From assembly GCF_002865645.1 (NCBI RefSeq), contig NW_020194589.1, positions 2,083,750 through 2,147,749 on the forward strand: a stretch of 64,000 bases of DNA, given 5' to 3'. Below are positions 11,523 to 23,421 of this stretch, piece after piece; positions within the stretch are counted from its first letter, which is position 1, and each line of letters opens with the position of its first letter. The notes under the pieces are model-generated. The model was not told the origin of the DNA. It ran no database searches and worked only from the letters and a program-made list of their open reading frames with translations. Made by a program: the position numbers and the translations under genes. The DNA comes from Hyaloscypha bicolor E (taxonomy: Eukaryota > Ascomycota > Leotiomycetes > Helotiales > Hyaloscyphaceae).

Positions 11523-12873
11523 TCAGGCCCATTTGCCAAGCAAGGCCATAAGTCCTGCGCCAAGACACATGCAGAGATAAGCGAATAGCATCATCTTGAT
11601 CGAGCTCTTGCGCATCTCCGGGTTGAACATGAATTCGTGAGCCATGAGTTCCACGAGTCCCGTGTAGATCAGAATACCGGCGCTGATCGAATCGAAGACG
11701 CCATTCACAATCAGAGTCCTTTGACTGCCGGGTGTGAAAGTCGTGCGCACGCCCAACCCGATGGCGATGGCAATAGGTGTGGAAACTCCATATGCGGCAC
11801 CCAGTACCCATGGCATCCAAGCCTTCTTTTTTGGCCATTCGGCGGTGGCGAGTCGAGAGCCCAGACCAAGGCCCTCGAATGTCTGGTGGAAGACAAGCAC
11901 AATGTAAAGTATATTGAACTCATGACCAGCAACGGCGAGTGTGAGACCAATGAAAATGGAATGAAAGATGACTCCGAATTCGAGAATGAAGAGGGCAGTC
12001 ATCTGAGCCGCAAAATGGTCATCGTCTGTCATGTGGTCACGCTGATGGCCCAGGTGATCATCGCCTCCTGGTGGGTACGTGAAGTCGTCTGTTCTCCCAG
12101 GAATTGCTCCGTGGGAGGGGTCTTTGGATGGACCTTCCAAAGAACTAGAATTCGAGTCTGAAGCTCGAACAGTCACGTCGCCTGCTGATGATATTGGCTG
12201 AGGACCATAACCATGCCCATGGCTATGTTTTCCCGAATCTGCTCCTAAATTAGCCCGGACTCTGGAACGGGAGGGTGATGGACAAACCTTTTCGTATTAT
12301 AAGTGGTGCATCATGGGATTTCTCATTTTGCCGCATCACACCCAAAGAAGGGTCGCTGGCCTCGATATCGTGTGCCTTTGACCCAAATATATCAAACCGA
12401 GCCGCCATCAGCTCGACAAAGAACATCGTGAAGACTGTCATAAGGGCAATCCCTTCTGCCCAGCTGTAATCTGTGATAGGTCCAGTTAGACATGGCGAGC
12501 TAAGAGCCCCGACAGCCGGCGCAAGCAGCTGGAGTATGTAAGCAGGAGCATTGTGATAGAAAAATAGGGGTGCTTTGGAGGCTTACATGTATGAAAGCTG
12601 TTGCTATGATAACACCTGACCCAAAATACTTCGTAATGAAGAAGGCTAGCGGTGGAACACGCATGCGTTTCGTTCGAGCAGCGGCAATGGGGAGGAGAAC
12701 ACCTGCGTAGGGACATCAGCTGTTGCGCTTGGGAGCTGGAAATAGCCAGCATCGCATGTTGGAAACATACCTAACATAGACCCGAAGCCAATGACAAAGA
12801 CCGAGGAGATCCGGAGCCCTAATCGGCCATCATAGCCATTTCCGCTGTCGCACTCGACCGTGACGGAAGACAT
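11523..12873 (-). CDS. ZIP-family zinc/iron transporter
   Basis: Four exons, 12873-12771, 12702-12587, 12528-12288 and 12244-11523, with consistent phases give 393 aa. The protein has about eight membrane segments. The first three include SVFVIGFGSMLGVLLP and FGSGVIIATAFIHLLAPA. A variable cytosolic loop contains the histidine cluster HSHGHGYG. The ZIP metal-site helices follow: HSIFIGLTLAVAG (helix 4) and HQTFEGLGLGSRLA (helix 5). The C-terminus ends in CLGAGLMALLGKWA. This matches plasma-membrane Zrt1/Zrt2-type importers by length and motif. Substrate preference (Zn against Fe) is inferred from the family. See the upstream palindrome at 13217 for possible zinc control. Confidence 0.93.
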
Positions 12874-13216
12874 GGTATGAAGTCTTCGATGATGTCCAGC
12901 CCGCTGTACTCTTCACTCTACCACTTACACGTGCGAGCTTTGTTTTCGCTTTTTGATTCTGCCGGTTGTGCTCAAGTCTAGAGGCGTCGCTGGGCTTATC
13001 TATCACAGATGTCGACTTGAGACAATGGGGATTGTTGAAGGCTGAGGGCTGCAATGAAACGGCTTCTGGTAGAGCGCCCGGAGAGCTCGAGGTATTTGTA
13101 TGCTTTTTCTTGCGGGAGCCGTCAACGGTACGTAATTACTAGAGGTAGGCCGTGCTGTTAGTGCGACTTCGGGGCCATGAGGGGACAGTAGTGCGGATTG
13201 AAGTGCAAAATGGGGT

Positions 13217-13228
13217 ACCTTGTGAGGT
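13217..13228. promoter_or_regulatory. candidate zinc-responsive element
   Basis: The sequence ACCTTGTGAGGT is a near-palindrome resembling the Zap1/ZafA-type zinc response element (ACCTTNAAGGT). It lies about 345 bp upstream of the ZIP transporter start. It is one base longer and has one mismatch to the yeast consensus, so this is a motif-level suggestion only. Confidence 0.3.
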
Positions 13229-13440
13229 AGGATGATATTGCTGGCCGTGACGCACTCCCAGCACAATCAATCATAGACCAGCAGCCCGTGAATAATAATG
13301 TGATGCGCTGATTTATCGCCAATTGAATGGCGCAGGATGCCAATGCATTCTACGCAGCAAGGAAGGTCTAGGCAGGAAAGAGGACGGCAGACAAGGACAC
13401 AAAGAGCTGAGGTGGGAGGGGCAGCATTGTGAGGTGAGAG

Positions 13441-13480
13441 GGTGAGGTGGTGAGGTGGTGAGGTGGTGAGGTGGTGAGGT
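13441..13480. repeat. 8-bp minisatellite, five perfect GGTGAGGT copies
   Basis: Five exact tandem copies of GGTGAGGT, with related GTGAGGT units just outside. The array lies about 570 bp upstream of the ZIP gene. Confidence 0.95.
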
Positions 13481-13530
13481 AGGTGCGAGATGAGGGCGGC
13501 ACTTGCAGAAAAACACCTTGATGGGTAGGG

Positions 13531-13558
13531 AGCTGGCCAAGCTGGCCAAGCTGGCCAA
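13531..13558. repeat. 9-bp tandem repeat, three copies
   Basis: Three exact copies of a 9-bp AGCTGGCCA unit in tandem. No function is visible. Confidence 0.9.
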
Positions 13559-16098
13559 AGATAACGACGCAACGACCAAATTTGCAGCAGCATTCTTGCG
13601 CTCGCTGCACTCGCTGCAGAATACTTGCTCGCGTCACAATAATGCTTCGATGATTGGCGGCTTAGAAAAGAATGCCAGCAGTCAGCTGGAGAATTCTCTC
13701 TTCTGCTTGTGCTGCTCCTCCTGCCGCCGTGCGCCAGTCGACGTTTGCGCGAGGAGGCGGATGTCCGCCGCAGGGCCTGCGATTGTTTCGGACGCAGCTT
13801 GCGACAGCAATTCCCTCTTCACCGCCGCGCCTTCAGGTCGTCTGTCTGCAGGGCTTTTGCTTTTGGCAGACCGGCTGCGAGGCGGCCACGCTTTGTCGCG
13901 ACAAGTCGAGTCCAGTCCGATGCTCAAGTCTGCCAGTCTTCCACAGGGGAACTGGTGAAGGTCATGTTGTTGTACCTTGTTTGCATGCAAGCCAGCCGTT
14001 CAGGCGACGGGAGCCAAAGCTCCGTGCCGGATATCACGTGTCCAAGTACCGCTCACCCTTCCGAAAACATCACAATAAATAACGCTTTGTACCTTGAGGG
14101 CTAGATACTGACACTGACTGAAATCTGGTGGATGCTGATAGGTTGAAGGTTTAGAAGGCTGATGTTCGCGGGGGGGATATCATTTACTCGCGACAAGGGC
14201 CTCCATAGTGAACGAGAAGTTCCATGCCACAGTAGATCCCAGGAACAATATCTAGATTAGCGCTCAGGAGCAGTCTTAGTGACATTCAAGGGTTTGAAAG
14301 AACGAAGGAGGTGCTGTTAGTGGAGAAATTCAAACCAAACGAACTCATCAGCCCACAGACCAGCCACATCACGTGTCTGCACCAGCAGCCTTCACGTTCA
14401 GTGCCACATCCGCCGCCTCTCCACCGTTAATATATTTCCACTCCTTCTCAATCATCTAAATCCTATCTTCGCCAACAGGCTTCATCTCAAACACCATCTT
14501 CTCAGGCTTAGCGATCAACAAGCTAGTGTACTTGTAGATCGGCACAGGCACCTCATATCCCCCACCTGCTCCTCTTCTCCCTGGTGTCGAAAGCCCAGGC
14601 CAGACCACCCATGACGAGGAAGAGTTCTTACTCAACAATTTTGACGCCTTGGCATGTGCGGTGCCCAAAAACGGATTGCGGGAAGCCTTTTAGATTCGGG
14701 TATTTGGTGAGTGGTTCGAAATTCCGCAGGCTTTCGACTGTTCGTGAATTCGATATCGACGAGTTGAAAATGCTGTTTATTTATAGAAAACATACTCCCC
14801 CCATGAAAACGAAATGTAAAAAAGGCATGCCATGAACCCAAAGAAGTCAAGAACTGCCTATGTGGCATGCGCCAAGAGGGGTTGAGAAGCTCCTCGGATC
14901 GTTGGAAAGGGTAAATCGTTCGACCTTGATCAGATAACCCATTCGCTAGCGCTCATTGGACTTTGGCTTTTGCCTATACCAATGGGACGGAGAGTTTTAA
15001 GGGCTCAAGGAGAGTCAACCGGTCGAAGTTGCTTTCCCCTTTCCAAGGCCACGCGTGCCACAATCCCGTTCGATCCCTCCGAAACAATGGGTTTTGTATG
15101 TGCTCGGCATGCCAAGTCCGGGAGCATCGATGCAATCTCCTTGTTTCACAGCTCGAGACACTTGCTTGAGTTATTGTGGTCTGGTCCACTTAGGGTTCCT
15201 AGTGATGGTCGTCTCTGAGGTCTACTTTGACTGCAGATCGTAGCGGATAGTGGGCTGGCTACCGTTTGTAGCCAGGGCTGTGTTCGGGGTAGTCAAAGTT
15301 TAAAAGATCCGATTTACACGACCGTGGAACTATTGAAGACTAAGTGACCATGCATGTCATTACGGGAACGATGAGCAGACTAGCGAATCGACAAGACCGC
15401 GCGCTTCCAGACCGTCTCTTGCCAAAGATTAATATTCGAGAAAACATTTTGTATTCGTATCTCTCTGTGAACTACAAGAGGACGGTGTCTGATATATAAG
15501 GATGTTCCCCACAGACGGTGGAAATCACAAGATAAGACTGGACTGGAGCTGACCAGCAAGTATATTTCGGACTCAAGGGGGACACTCTTGCGTAAGCCCT
15601 CGACTTAGCATTGCTTGGAGTAAGGGTCCGATGTTGTTGGCCTCCTGAAATCTGACACTTGGTATAAATGTCCAAAAGAGTTTCTTGGGACACTATCAGT
15701 ATTCGGCACAGACAGTGCTTTCCATTACAGGCTCGAAGGTTCGCAGTCAGTGGGGTACATCAAGCCGTAGCTGGGCTCCCATCAAATGCCTTCAACGGCC
15801 CGCTCCACCCGAACAAATATGTCTGGCCGTCTCGGCAGTCAGATTCGGATCCGAATGTAGCAGAAATAACCACAACGGTATCTTATCGATCCTAGGATGA
15901 AATCAGCCCTGAGGCTGGGGGATGAATACCTGGAAGGCTCTACCGCCAAGGCTCCAACGGACAAAGGTACGACTATGGGTCCCTGCCAACAGTAATCAGA
16001 TGTTTAGATCAAGATCCTGGCCTCCCGCAAATATGTCTTCGTCCAGTCATCGCAGGCGGTGCATGTTGTGACTTCATCCAGCCCGTTGAGTCCATGGT

Positions 16099-17339
16099 TC
16101 ATGACGAGTACTGTATTTCCAACCCAATTGCCCTGAAAGGCTGGTCCTTTCTCTTCATATCAATGGAAGATCCGAGGGTGAACAGCAATTCCTTGACCCT
16201 GCCTTCCCACAATAGCCCAATTTTCCAATTCTGGTCCACCCGCGCTTTCAGGACCCCTACAACCTCCTCTGGCTCTGGGGCAAGATTCTGTTCAATGGGG
16301 TCAAGCCTCCATTCCAGCTTAGCGGCAATGCTCCGTTCTCTCTCTTTCGGAATTCGGGTCTTCATTCTCCACAACTCACATCCAAGCTTGACTTCACTCT
16401 CATAGCTGTAAACATTGAAGTCGAACTTGGAGCACAAAGCCAGATTCTTCCCAGCCTTCACCGTGTAGGTGGTGCTCAGATTTCCCATCAGCGGATTTAA
16501 CGTCAATGTTGCAGTCAAAGGTACCCCCTTATGAGCAGGCAACGTAGCGAATCTTCCACCAAAGCTCACGCCTCCGGACTTGTTCAATGACCCATAATAC
16601 ATCTCTGCTCCAGCACTGAAGCGTCCATAAAATCGATCTTCGGTGCGCGGAGGCTCAGTAATCTCTTTCCGAGGATCTGGACCAAAGTTGTAGAGCCCTC
16701 GAAGTCCAAGCAGTCCTCCGTCCGTAGAATAGAGGGTTTCTGCGCTGTATTTCCCAGTATCGTACTGGTGGAGCGCGAGAATCGTCCCGCCATTTCGTAA
16801 TCGACCATCACTGACAGCTGACAGCTTCAATTGCTGTGTTGGACTAATTCGGCGTAGATACAATGCTTCCAGCGTACTCTGGGGTAAGTAGAGTCGTCCA
16901 TATAATAAGGAATCCCGCTTGTCTGTCCGCTTCCCTGTCTGCCATTCTTCCCACATCCACGATTCTTCTGGCCTGCGCAGCTCTTGGATCTGTCTGTAGC
17001 CATGTATAACATCATGAAGATCTATCTTTCCACTTTGGGAGGTTGTCTGTAGCGGAAGAGAGGTATAGAGGTATGAGAGAGAGCCGTCAACGAGCCCTAC
17101 ACTACCAATGGCGTATGAAGTTGCGAAATTGGGAGAAGAGAGGGACGACAGGTTAAGTCTTAGGCCACGAGGAGTTTCGAAGTCCAGCAGTGCTACAGAT
17201 ATGGTCAGTACCTAATTCTCGACCTTGAAGGGGACATATTGCCTCTAGCAGTAGCAGTTAATTGAGAGTACGAGTTCTCATAGTTCCAGCCCGAGACGTT
17301 ATAGAATGCATGCTGAATATAGTCCATAAACTCCAACAT
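16099..17339 (-). CDS. mdm10: Mdm10, mitochondrial outer-membrane beta-barrel (ERMES/SAM)
   Basis: Two exons, 17339-17243 and 17192-16099, give 396 aa. The N-terminus ([19 protein letters not shown], then [19 protein letters not shown]) and the [21 protein letters not shown] block are characteristic of Mdm10. The remainder has alternating beta strands ([44 protein letters not shown]) and a C-terminal IGLEIQYSS strand. Mdm10 joins the ERMES tether between ER and mitochondria and also assists the SAM complex in Tom40/Tom22 assembly. The 50-nt intron starts with GC, not GT. The RALLDFETP junction, conserved in the family, fixes both splice sites. It diverges from mrt4 with 196 bp between start codons. 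Confidence 0.93.
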
Positions 17340-17535
17340 GTTTTAAGGGGATTCGTCAATCGTATCTCTTAAGATTTGAGAGTTCGCACACTCGCTTTGC
17401 AGAAAGCTTGAGCTTCGCGCCTGCCAGGAGAGTTGAAGCGGCCGCTAGTGCCAAAACTTTATCGCTATCGAAAAAATTACTCCCAGCTGCATCTTCAACT
17501 CGAGCCAAATACCCCACATTCGAAGTTTTCCAGTA

Positions 17536-18350
17536 ATGCCGAAATCAAAGCGTGCGAGGGTTGTCCACCTGACGAAAGTCGATAAGAAGGGAAAGGAGTT
17601 AACCATTAAAGTCTTCGCCAATGTCCGAGAATGTCTGGATCAATACCAACACTGCTTCGTCTTCTCCGTAGACAACATGAGGAATACTTATCTGAAGGAT
17701 GTGCGCAACGAGTTGAGTGATAGCAGGTGCGTATTCGAGCCTTAGTGAGTAACATATGGGAATAGTTCTGATTTGTTTTGACAGACTCTTCTTTGGCAAG
17801 ACAAAAGTGATGGCAAAAGCCCTTGGAACGACCCCAGAAGACGAATACCAGCCTTCGACACACCGACTCTCCAAGTTCCTCGTGGGCGATGTAGGACTTC
17901 TCTTCACCAACCGCGAGCCTACTGCCATCGAAGAATACTTTTCCAATCTCGCCAAAACGGATTTCGCGCGCGCCGGCACTCCTGCTACGAGATCGTTCAC
18001 AGTTCCTGCAGGCATTGTCTACTCGATGGGAGGGGAGATTGATCCAGAGCAGGATGTACCCATGGCGCATAGTCTGGAGCCGGAATTGAGAAAATTGAAC
18101 ATGCCGACATCTTTGACCAAAGGAAAGATTACGCTGGAGAATCCATACACTGTTTGCAAAGAAGGTGGTATTTTGGATAGCAGGCAGACGAGGTTGCTGA
18201 AGTTGTTCGGAGTTGCAACTGCGGAGTTCTCTGTTAAATTACTTGCGTAAGTAGTTTTTCATCTTTATAATGAATTGGGAGCTGACTATGTGAAGTTACT
18301 GGAGTTCGGCGACGAATGAGGTCACGGAAATGGAAGCAATGGAGGAATAA
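17536..18350 (+). CDS. mrt4: ribosome assembly factor Mrt4 (uL10-like)
   Basis: Three exons, 17536-17726, 17785-18246 and 18296-18350, give 235 aa. [19 protein letters not shown] is the typical Mrt4 start. The L10-like domain continues through [20 protein letters not shown] and [26 protein letters not shown] and the insertion domain with [20 protein letters not shown] follow, ending in [16 protein letters not shown]. Mrt4 occupies the P0 site on pre-60S particles in the nucleus and is later exchanged for P0. It lacks the acidic P0 C-terminal tail, which separates it from P0. It shares a 196 bp intergenic promoter with mdm10. Confidence 0.94.
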
Positions 18351-18898
18351 AGCATGAATGCTCGCGTCCTGTTTTCTACAGTATCATACAATCAGGGGGG
18401 TTTGCTGGCGTTAAGCGGCGCTACCTTTTTATTATGGGAAACCAAAAGAACAATTTTGCTGCCTGAGCGACCTCTTCTTACCACCCGCTGTCCTCCTGCA
18501 GTTCTGATAATACAAGCAAGAATTCTTGAGCACTGAAGTCAGATAGTCAGATGGCACAACTGCCTTACCTCTGACTTTTACCTCCAAGATCAGCGTCAGT
18601 GTGTGCTCACCCAATGCAAGTAGGTCAAGGCGTGGAAAATGGCCTTCCAGGTTCCGATGCAATCCCAGGCCAGAAGATGGAAACCAGAGCGTCGAAGAGT
18701 CGATATTACCATGATGAAATCGGAAAAGCTGTTTGTGTCCGGTGAAAGTACTGACGTCGAAGAAACAGATGAGGCGACCGCATACTACCTTGGGTGGAAA
18801 TAGCATCGAAGAACGGCTTACCCCTGGTGATGAAGGGAAGAAAGATTGAATACTCGAGAAACCCACCACAAGACAAACCGAATAGTGTCCTGCTGCAC
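18351..18898. other. convergent intergenic region
   Basis: This is the 3' side of both mrt4 and the U1-70K gene. A minus-strand open frame spans most of it but begins with GTG and shows no domain. I do not call it a gene. Confidence 0.5.
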
Positions 18899-20477
18899 CT
18901 AATATCTCCGCAGCTTGCGAGGATCCTCTTCGTAGCCGCTGCCCTCGTACTGTCTTTTTCGTGAGTCATCTTCTCGTGGCCGTCCACCATATCCTCCGTC
19001 TCGGTCTCGATCACGGTATCCCCCATCTCTAGGTCTTACCGGCTCCATGTTGCTTCCAGAACCACCCCGCGGAGGTCCATCGCGTTGGTAGCCACGATAT
19101 CCACCTCCACCTCCACCGCTTCTGTCATCATATGAGCGACCTCCACGCGAATCATACCCACCGCCAGAGCCGTTACGATCTGGTGAACCGGATGGTCCAC
19201 CGTAGCCTCCCCTACCCCCAGAAAATCCACCGCCGCGAGCGCCACCCGGGCCTGCTGGAGCATTTGGAGGAGGAGCTCCATACCCGTTTTGTCCTCTGAA
19301 GCCACCACCCCCCTGGAAGCCAATGCCCCCACGACCCCGGCCTCCATAGCCGCCTCGTGGCTCGAAACCGCCTCTAAAGCCGCCACCTCTGCCACCAAAA
19401 CCACCTCTGAAGCCCTGACCTCCTGCGGGAGGACCTCCAAAACCCATGGGCCGCGGTGGAGGAGCAGCTTTTGTATAGCCACGGCCACCTTTGCCTCCTC
19501 CAAGACGGCGAGGGACCCAACCTTTGACTGTCCGTCCACGTTCAACATCGACTTTGATGCGGCGGTCCTTGATTCGAATACCATCACAGTTGTCTAGAGC
19601 AGCTATTTACCAAGCGTGAGCAAGGCGCAGTTGTCAGTTATGATGCCCATACTTGTTATACCTTTAGCTGGGCAGAAAGCTGGAAAAGGAGAGAAGACAG
19701 GCAGCTTGAGGGCCATATCTTTACAAATGATACCATATATCTCTGGACCGGCGAGCAAGGCTGTGGGGGAAGGGGGTTGTGGTCAGGTTTACCTCTCATG
19801 TCCTTCTCTCGTTCATAAACCACAAATGCGTAACCACGGTGCTTCTTCTTCTTCTTGTTCGGTTTCTCATCTTGATGCGTGTCAACAACAATCCGGATCT
19901 GACACCAAGGTTAGCAAGGGAAGCGAGCGGTGAGGAGCATGCAGATAGATTTTCATCAATGTACTGGAGGGAACGGGGAACGTACTCTCTCAATGGGACC
20001 GAATCGACCAAACTCGCTCTCTAGATCTTGCTCCGTGGCATCGTAGCTGAGTCGCGCAACAATCAGGGTCTTGAATGCATCTCCGCGAATATTCGGATCA
20101 TCTTGAGGCTTATCTAGAGACACAACATATTAGCAAATCTGAGAGTAGACAAGACACAGATGCCCAGAAGTCGGACAAGTGAAAAGAGAAATATCACAGA
20201 TAGGGTCGCCCTCACAGAGTGCTGGTGCTTCCTTCAACAACTTCGCTTGACGCTCCTTCTTCTCCTGCTTGACACGAAATTTTCGCTCCAGCCAACTCTC
20301 TGTAGGCTTGTATTCATCAGTTTGCTTGTACTCCTCGAGTTGCGGGAGAAAGGCCGCAACGCCAGAGATGGCTGCTGTCTTTCGGTCTTCAGGCGCGTGG
20401 TCCGCTGGAGGAAGGAATCGAAGACCGGGGCGAGGCGCGAACAGCGCCAGGAGATTCGGGGGGAGCTTGTCCGTCAT
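18899..20477 (-). CDS. U1 snRNP 70 kDa protein (U1-70K)
   Basis: Four exons, 20477-20216, 20113-19986, 19898-19793 and 19602-18899, give 399 aa. Residues 1-90 are the U1-70K N-terminal domain ([20 protein letters not shown], then [20 protein letters not shown]), which wraps Sm proteins and reaches U1-C. An RRM follows, with RNP2 TLIVARLSY and RNP1 HRGYAFVVY plus KKKKHRG, binding U1 stem-loop I. The tail is Gly/Arg-rich (many RGG and GGYGG units) and ends in [20 protein letters not shown]. It acts in 5' splice-site recognition. The third intron (190 nt) is longer than its neighbours. It is divergent from the mL43 gene with 187 bp between starts. Confidence 0.93.
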
Positions 20478-20664
20478 CTCAGTGATGCAAGTCGATGAGC
20501 GCGTGGCGGCGGTGCGGCTCTCGAAGCTGTGGTTGATGAAAAGGGAGAAAGGTGTCGCGTCGCAAACAAGGCAGGGGAATTTCTCGAAGCTCGATCACGT
20601 GCTTCGCAAAATGAAATGGCTTTAACCTCGCAATCGATCATCCTGTTGAATAACAGCGCCCACG

Positions 20665-21179
20665 ATGACTGTGAGAGGTTTAAAGAAGGTGACTGTCTCC
20701 CAGGTATGAATGGAGATAAGATGAATACCCGTGCATGTGCTAATGAATCCGCAGAATGGGGTGGGAGCTTTCATCCTCCAATGTCACAAACTCTCGTTTC
20801 ATTACTGTGACTGGGCCGGCAGCTCAAGGGGAATGAAGTATGCTTACCCGTCTCTCATCTGTTCAATTCGGTTGCTAACATTCACAGCTCTTTCCTTCGC
20901 AATTCTCTCCAGAGGTTCGCCGTTGCAAACCCTCAAATCGAAATCGAAGTCTCCCCACGCCCACGAAGACACCCAGTCATCATCGGACATTACATTGGTG
21001 GACGACAAAAGGCTATATGTGTGCGGAATCTACAGAAGGAACAGATAATGCAGAAAGCGGAACTGCTACGGGATGCTAGCGGAGAGAAGTTGAAGAGAGT
21101 GACAAAGCCAGTGAAGAGTATCAACGAGAGTGTAAGAGGCGTATGGAGTCCTTATTATGGCGGCGGCATTACCGTATGA
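20665..21179 (+). CDS. mrpl51: mitochondrial large-subunit ribosomal protein mL43 (MRPL51 in yeast)
   Basis: Three exons, 20665-20703, 20755-20837 and 20888-21179, give 137 aa. MTVRGLKKVTVSQNGVGAFI and LQCHKLSFHYCDWAGSSRGM are the conserved opening of the L51/S25/CI-B8 thioredoxin-like domain. RFAVANPQIEIEVSPRPRRH and HYIGGRQKAICVRNLQK continue it, and the C-terminal GVWSPYYGGGITV follows. It is a structural protein of the mitochondrial 54S subunit. All three exons are in phase and the length matches fungal orthologues. Confidence 0.93.
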
Positions 21180-22426
21180 GGGAGGACTAGATGAAATAGA
21201 TACGTGTATCATATGTGTGTGCATTGGCGACGGCGTTTTGGAGACTGACAGAAGTTTATACTCCTGAGCTCTCTTGCTTGAGAATAAGTCAGGGAATTGC
21301 AGCCTCTTTGAAGCAGGAGTCTCTGCGTCTTTCTCGGCAATACAATGTAAAAGATGTTGAGACCAGTCCCAGCATTGCAGGAGATATCTACAGTGCTCGG
21401 CAAAACCCCGTATCAGTGGAAATATCTCCTCTCTGACTGTTAGCGGGCAGTTTCTCTGCTCAACGCCCCAATTGCAATTTATGTTCCTCGTTCTTGAAGT
21501 CTTCTTGAATCCCGTTTAATTTCAGTATCTTACATATTCTGAATCTCCACCGCTTCTTGGTTCACTCGTAATCCGTTGGGTACAGAGGAGTTGGGCATCT
21601 GAACAATTTCAACTGTTTCTAGGCTGACCACGATTTGTAAGGTCACAGCTCATCTCAAAGGCATACATGCGCGTTTACCATGTCTAGATAAAAGGATTGG
21701 CCTAGAGAGAGCAGAGTTGCTGTTCGTAGAAGAGAGAGGCGAAAGCACCTGGCCAGCGTTTGTATTTAAACATCATTTCATCAAGTTGCCATTCCCTTGC
21801 GAGAAACTATGGACTTGGGCCAGAATTGTTACCGAACAACCCGGCCTCCGAGTTGATTACCATTGCGATACTCGATCTCCTTGCGGAACAATGCTCACGA
21901 GCAACAGTCGTTTGCCAAAGTAGACGAGTGTGCAGACAAGAACCCACCTAATACTCCAGAAAATCCACCGAAGGCAGGCTATGATGAGCCTTAGTATTCC
22001 AAAGACAACCTCTTCGAGGACCGCTACTGCTGCAGGCAGAATGAAAGTCTGCCCAATAGCCCAGGAGAGTGTGTGATGTTCGGAGAGACGCCTCAATACG
22101 GGACTCATGACCAGGCGCAGTATGACTCGGAGAAGGTTGAGGAGCCTCAAAAAACAAGTATTTTGTGGAGGCATAAAAAGCCACTGTCTTGGCTTATTTT
22201 CCGGGTCGAAGAAGACTTTCTGGATACTTGGAGGGGGGGATGAAGAACAATGTGTGGGTTGGTGGAGGCTATATCTATGAAGAAAGCAGACACAGAACTA
22301 AGAGGTTTGGAAGTAGGAGGTAGTTGAGTAGAGCTATTTACAACTGCCCTGGGCACCTCACTCGCTCATGTCATGATTCGTAACGCCACTTCACAGCCGT
22401 GAATCTCCTTTCTCAAGTCCATGTAG
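21180..22426. other. 1.2 kb intergenic region
   Basis: This lies between mL43 and the end of the triosephosphate isomerase gene. A minus-strand open frame of 105 codons at 21857-22174 encodes a very hydrophobic peptide (LEEVVFGILRLIIACLRWIF). It has no recognisable family, so I leave it as a possible but unsupported small membrane protein. Confidence 0.45.
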
Positions 22427-23421
22427 TCACAAATGGCTGTTGATAATATCGACAACTGCAAAACGTCAGTACTGAATAAAATAAGGCAAGAGAAAGAGGC
22501 AGCTCACAAGCAGGCTTGAGCGAAGCTCCACCAACCAAAAATCCGTCAATATCAGGCTGCTTGCTCAAGTCCTTGCAATTCTTCTCACTGACGCTACCAC
22601 CATAGATGATCCTTGTCTCCTCTGCGACCTTCTCGCTAATTTCCTTCTTCAGCCACGATCGGATAGCAGCATGGACCTCCTGTGCCTGCTCAGTGCTCGC
22701 AACTTTTCCAGTTCCAATAGCCCAGATCGGCTCATATGCAATGACAATCTTGGACCAGTCTGAAACCTTATCCTTAACAGCCTTCAGCTGCATTGTAACG
22801 ACATCAATTGTCTTGCCACTCTCTCGTTGTTCCAATGACTCTCCACAGCAGAAAATAACACCGATGCCTCCATCAAGAGCAGCCTTTGTCTTGGACGCGA
22901 CGAATTGGTCATCCTCTTGCAGAATCACACGGCGCTCCGAGTGGCCGAGCAGAGTCCAGGTGATGTTGCTGTCCTTCAGTTGATCGACGGATATCTCGCC
23001 CGTGAAGGCACCGTTGGGCTTGTCGAAGACGTTCTGGGCTGCGACCTCTAGGCCAGGCTTGAGGTGCTCGCGGGCAAGGAGGAGGTAGAGAGCCGGTGGA
23101 GCAATAACGACTTCTGTTATCAATCATCTCTATTAGCAACTTTTCAAAGAATCTTTGCAGCTCTGGCGAGAGGGGTAGCTCAGAGGTGAGGCGAATTGTG
23201 TCTCCACTAAGGGGCAGATCGAAGCACCAGACTTAACGAACCGGTATTAGGATCCAACTTTGCATCGTTGAGATATCCGATGATCTTCTTAATGGCCTCA
23301 ACAGAGCCATTCCTATCCTCAACAATCAGCTTTCATTCAGATCATGCAATTCAACATCCCGCACACCACCAAGAGAAACCGACATCTTGAAGTTACCACC
23401 AACAAAGAATTGGCGGGCCAT
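22427..23421 (-). CDS. tpi1: triosephosphate isomerase
   Basis: Four exons, 23421-23384, 23312-23242, 23113-22508 and 22455-22427, give 247 aa, the standard TIM length. Catalytic residues are in place: Lys12 in GGNFKM, His94 in TLLGHSERR and Glu164 in [11 protein letters not shown]. The phosphate-binding segment [11 protein letters not shown] and the [10 protein letters not shown] loop are also present. It interconverts dihydroxyacetone phosphate and glyceraldehyde 3-phosphate in cytosolic glycolysis and gluconeogenesis. The first intron splits the codon of Met13 and the last leaves a tiny nine-residue final exon (VDIINSHL). Confidence 0.96.

Larger units (their letters stand above)
12874..16098. 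other. 3.2 kb intergenic stretch
   Basis: This holds the ZIP promoter side with a zinc-response-like palindrome and two minisatellites. After about 13.6 kb there are only short open frames in all phases. A minus-strand frame at 14456-14668 looks mildly protein-like at its C-terminus but lacks a partner exon. No gene is supported. Confidence 0.5.

Noticed and set aside
14456..14668. Minus-strand 70-codon frame with a protein-like C-terminus
   Set aside because: No upstream exon with matching splice phase could be found.
18432..18869. Minus-strand open frame between mrt4 and the U1-70K gene
   Set aside because: It begins with GTG, has no recognisable domain and lies in a convergent 3' region.
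21857..22174. Hydrophobic 105-codon minus-strand frame
   Set aside because: No family, no supporting context, and AT-rich sequence readily gives hydrophobic shadows; left as unsupported.
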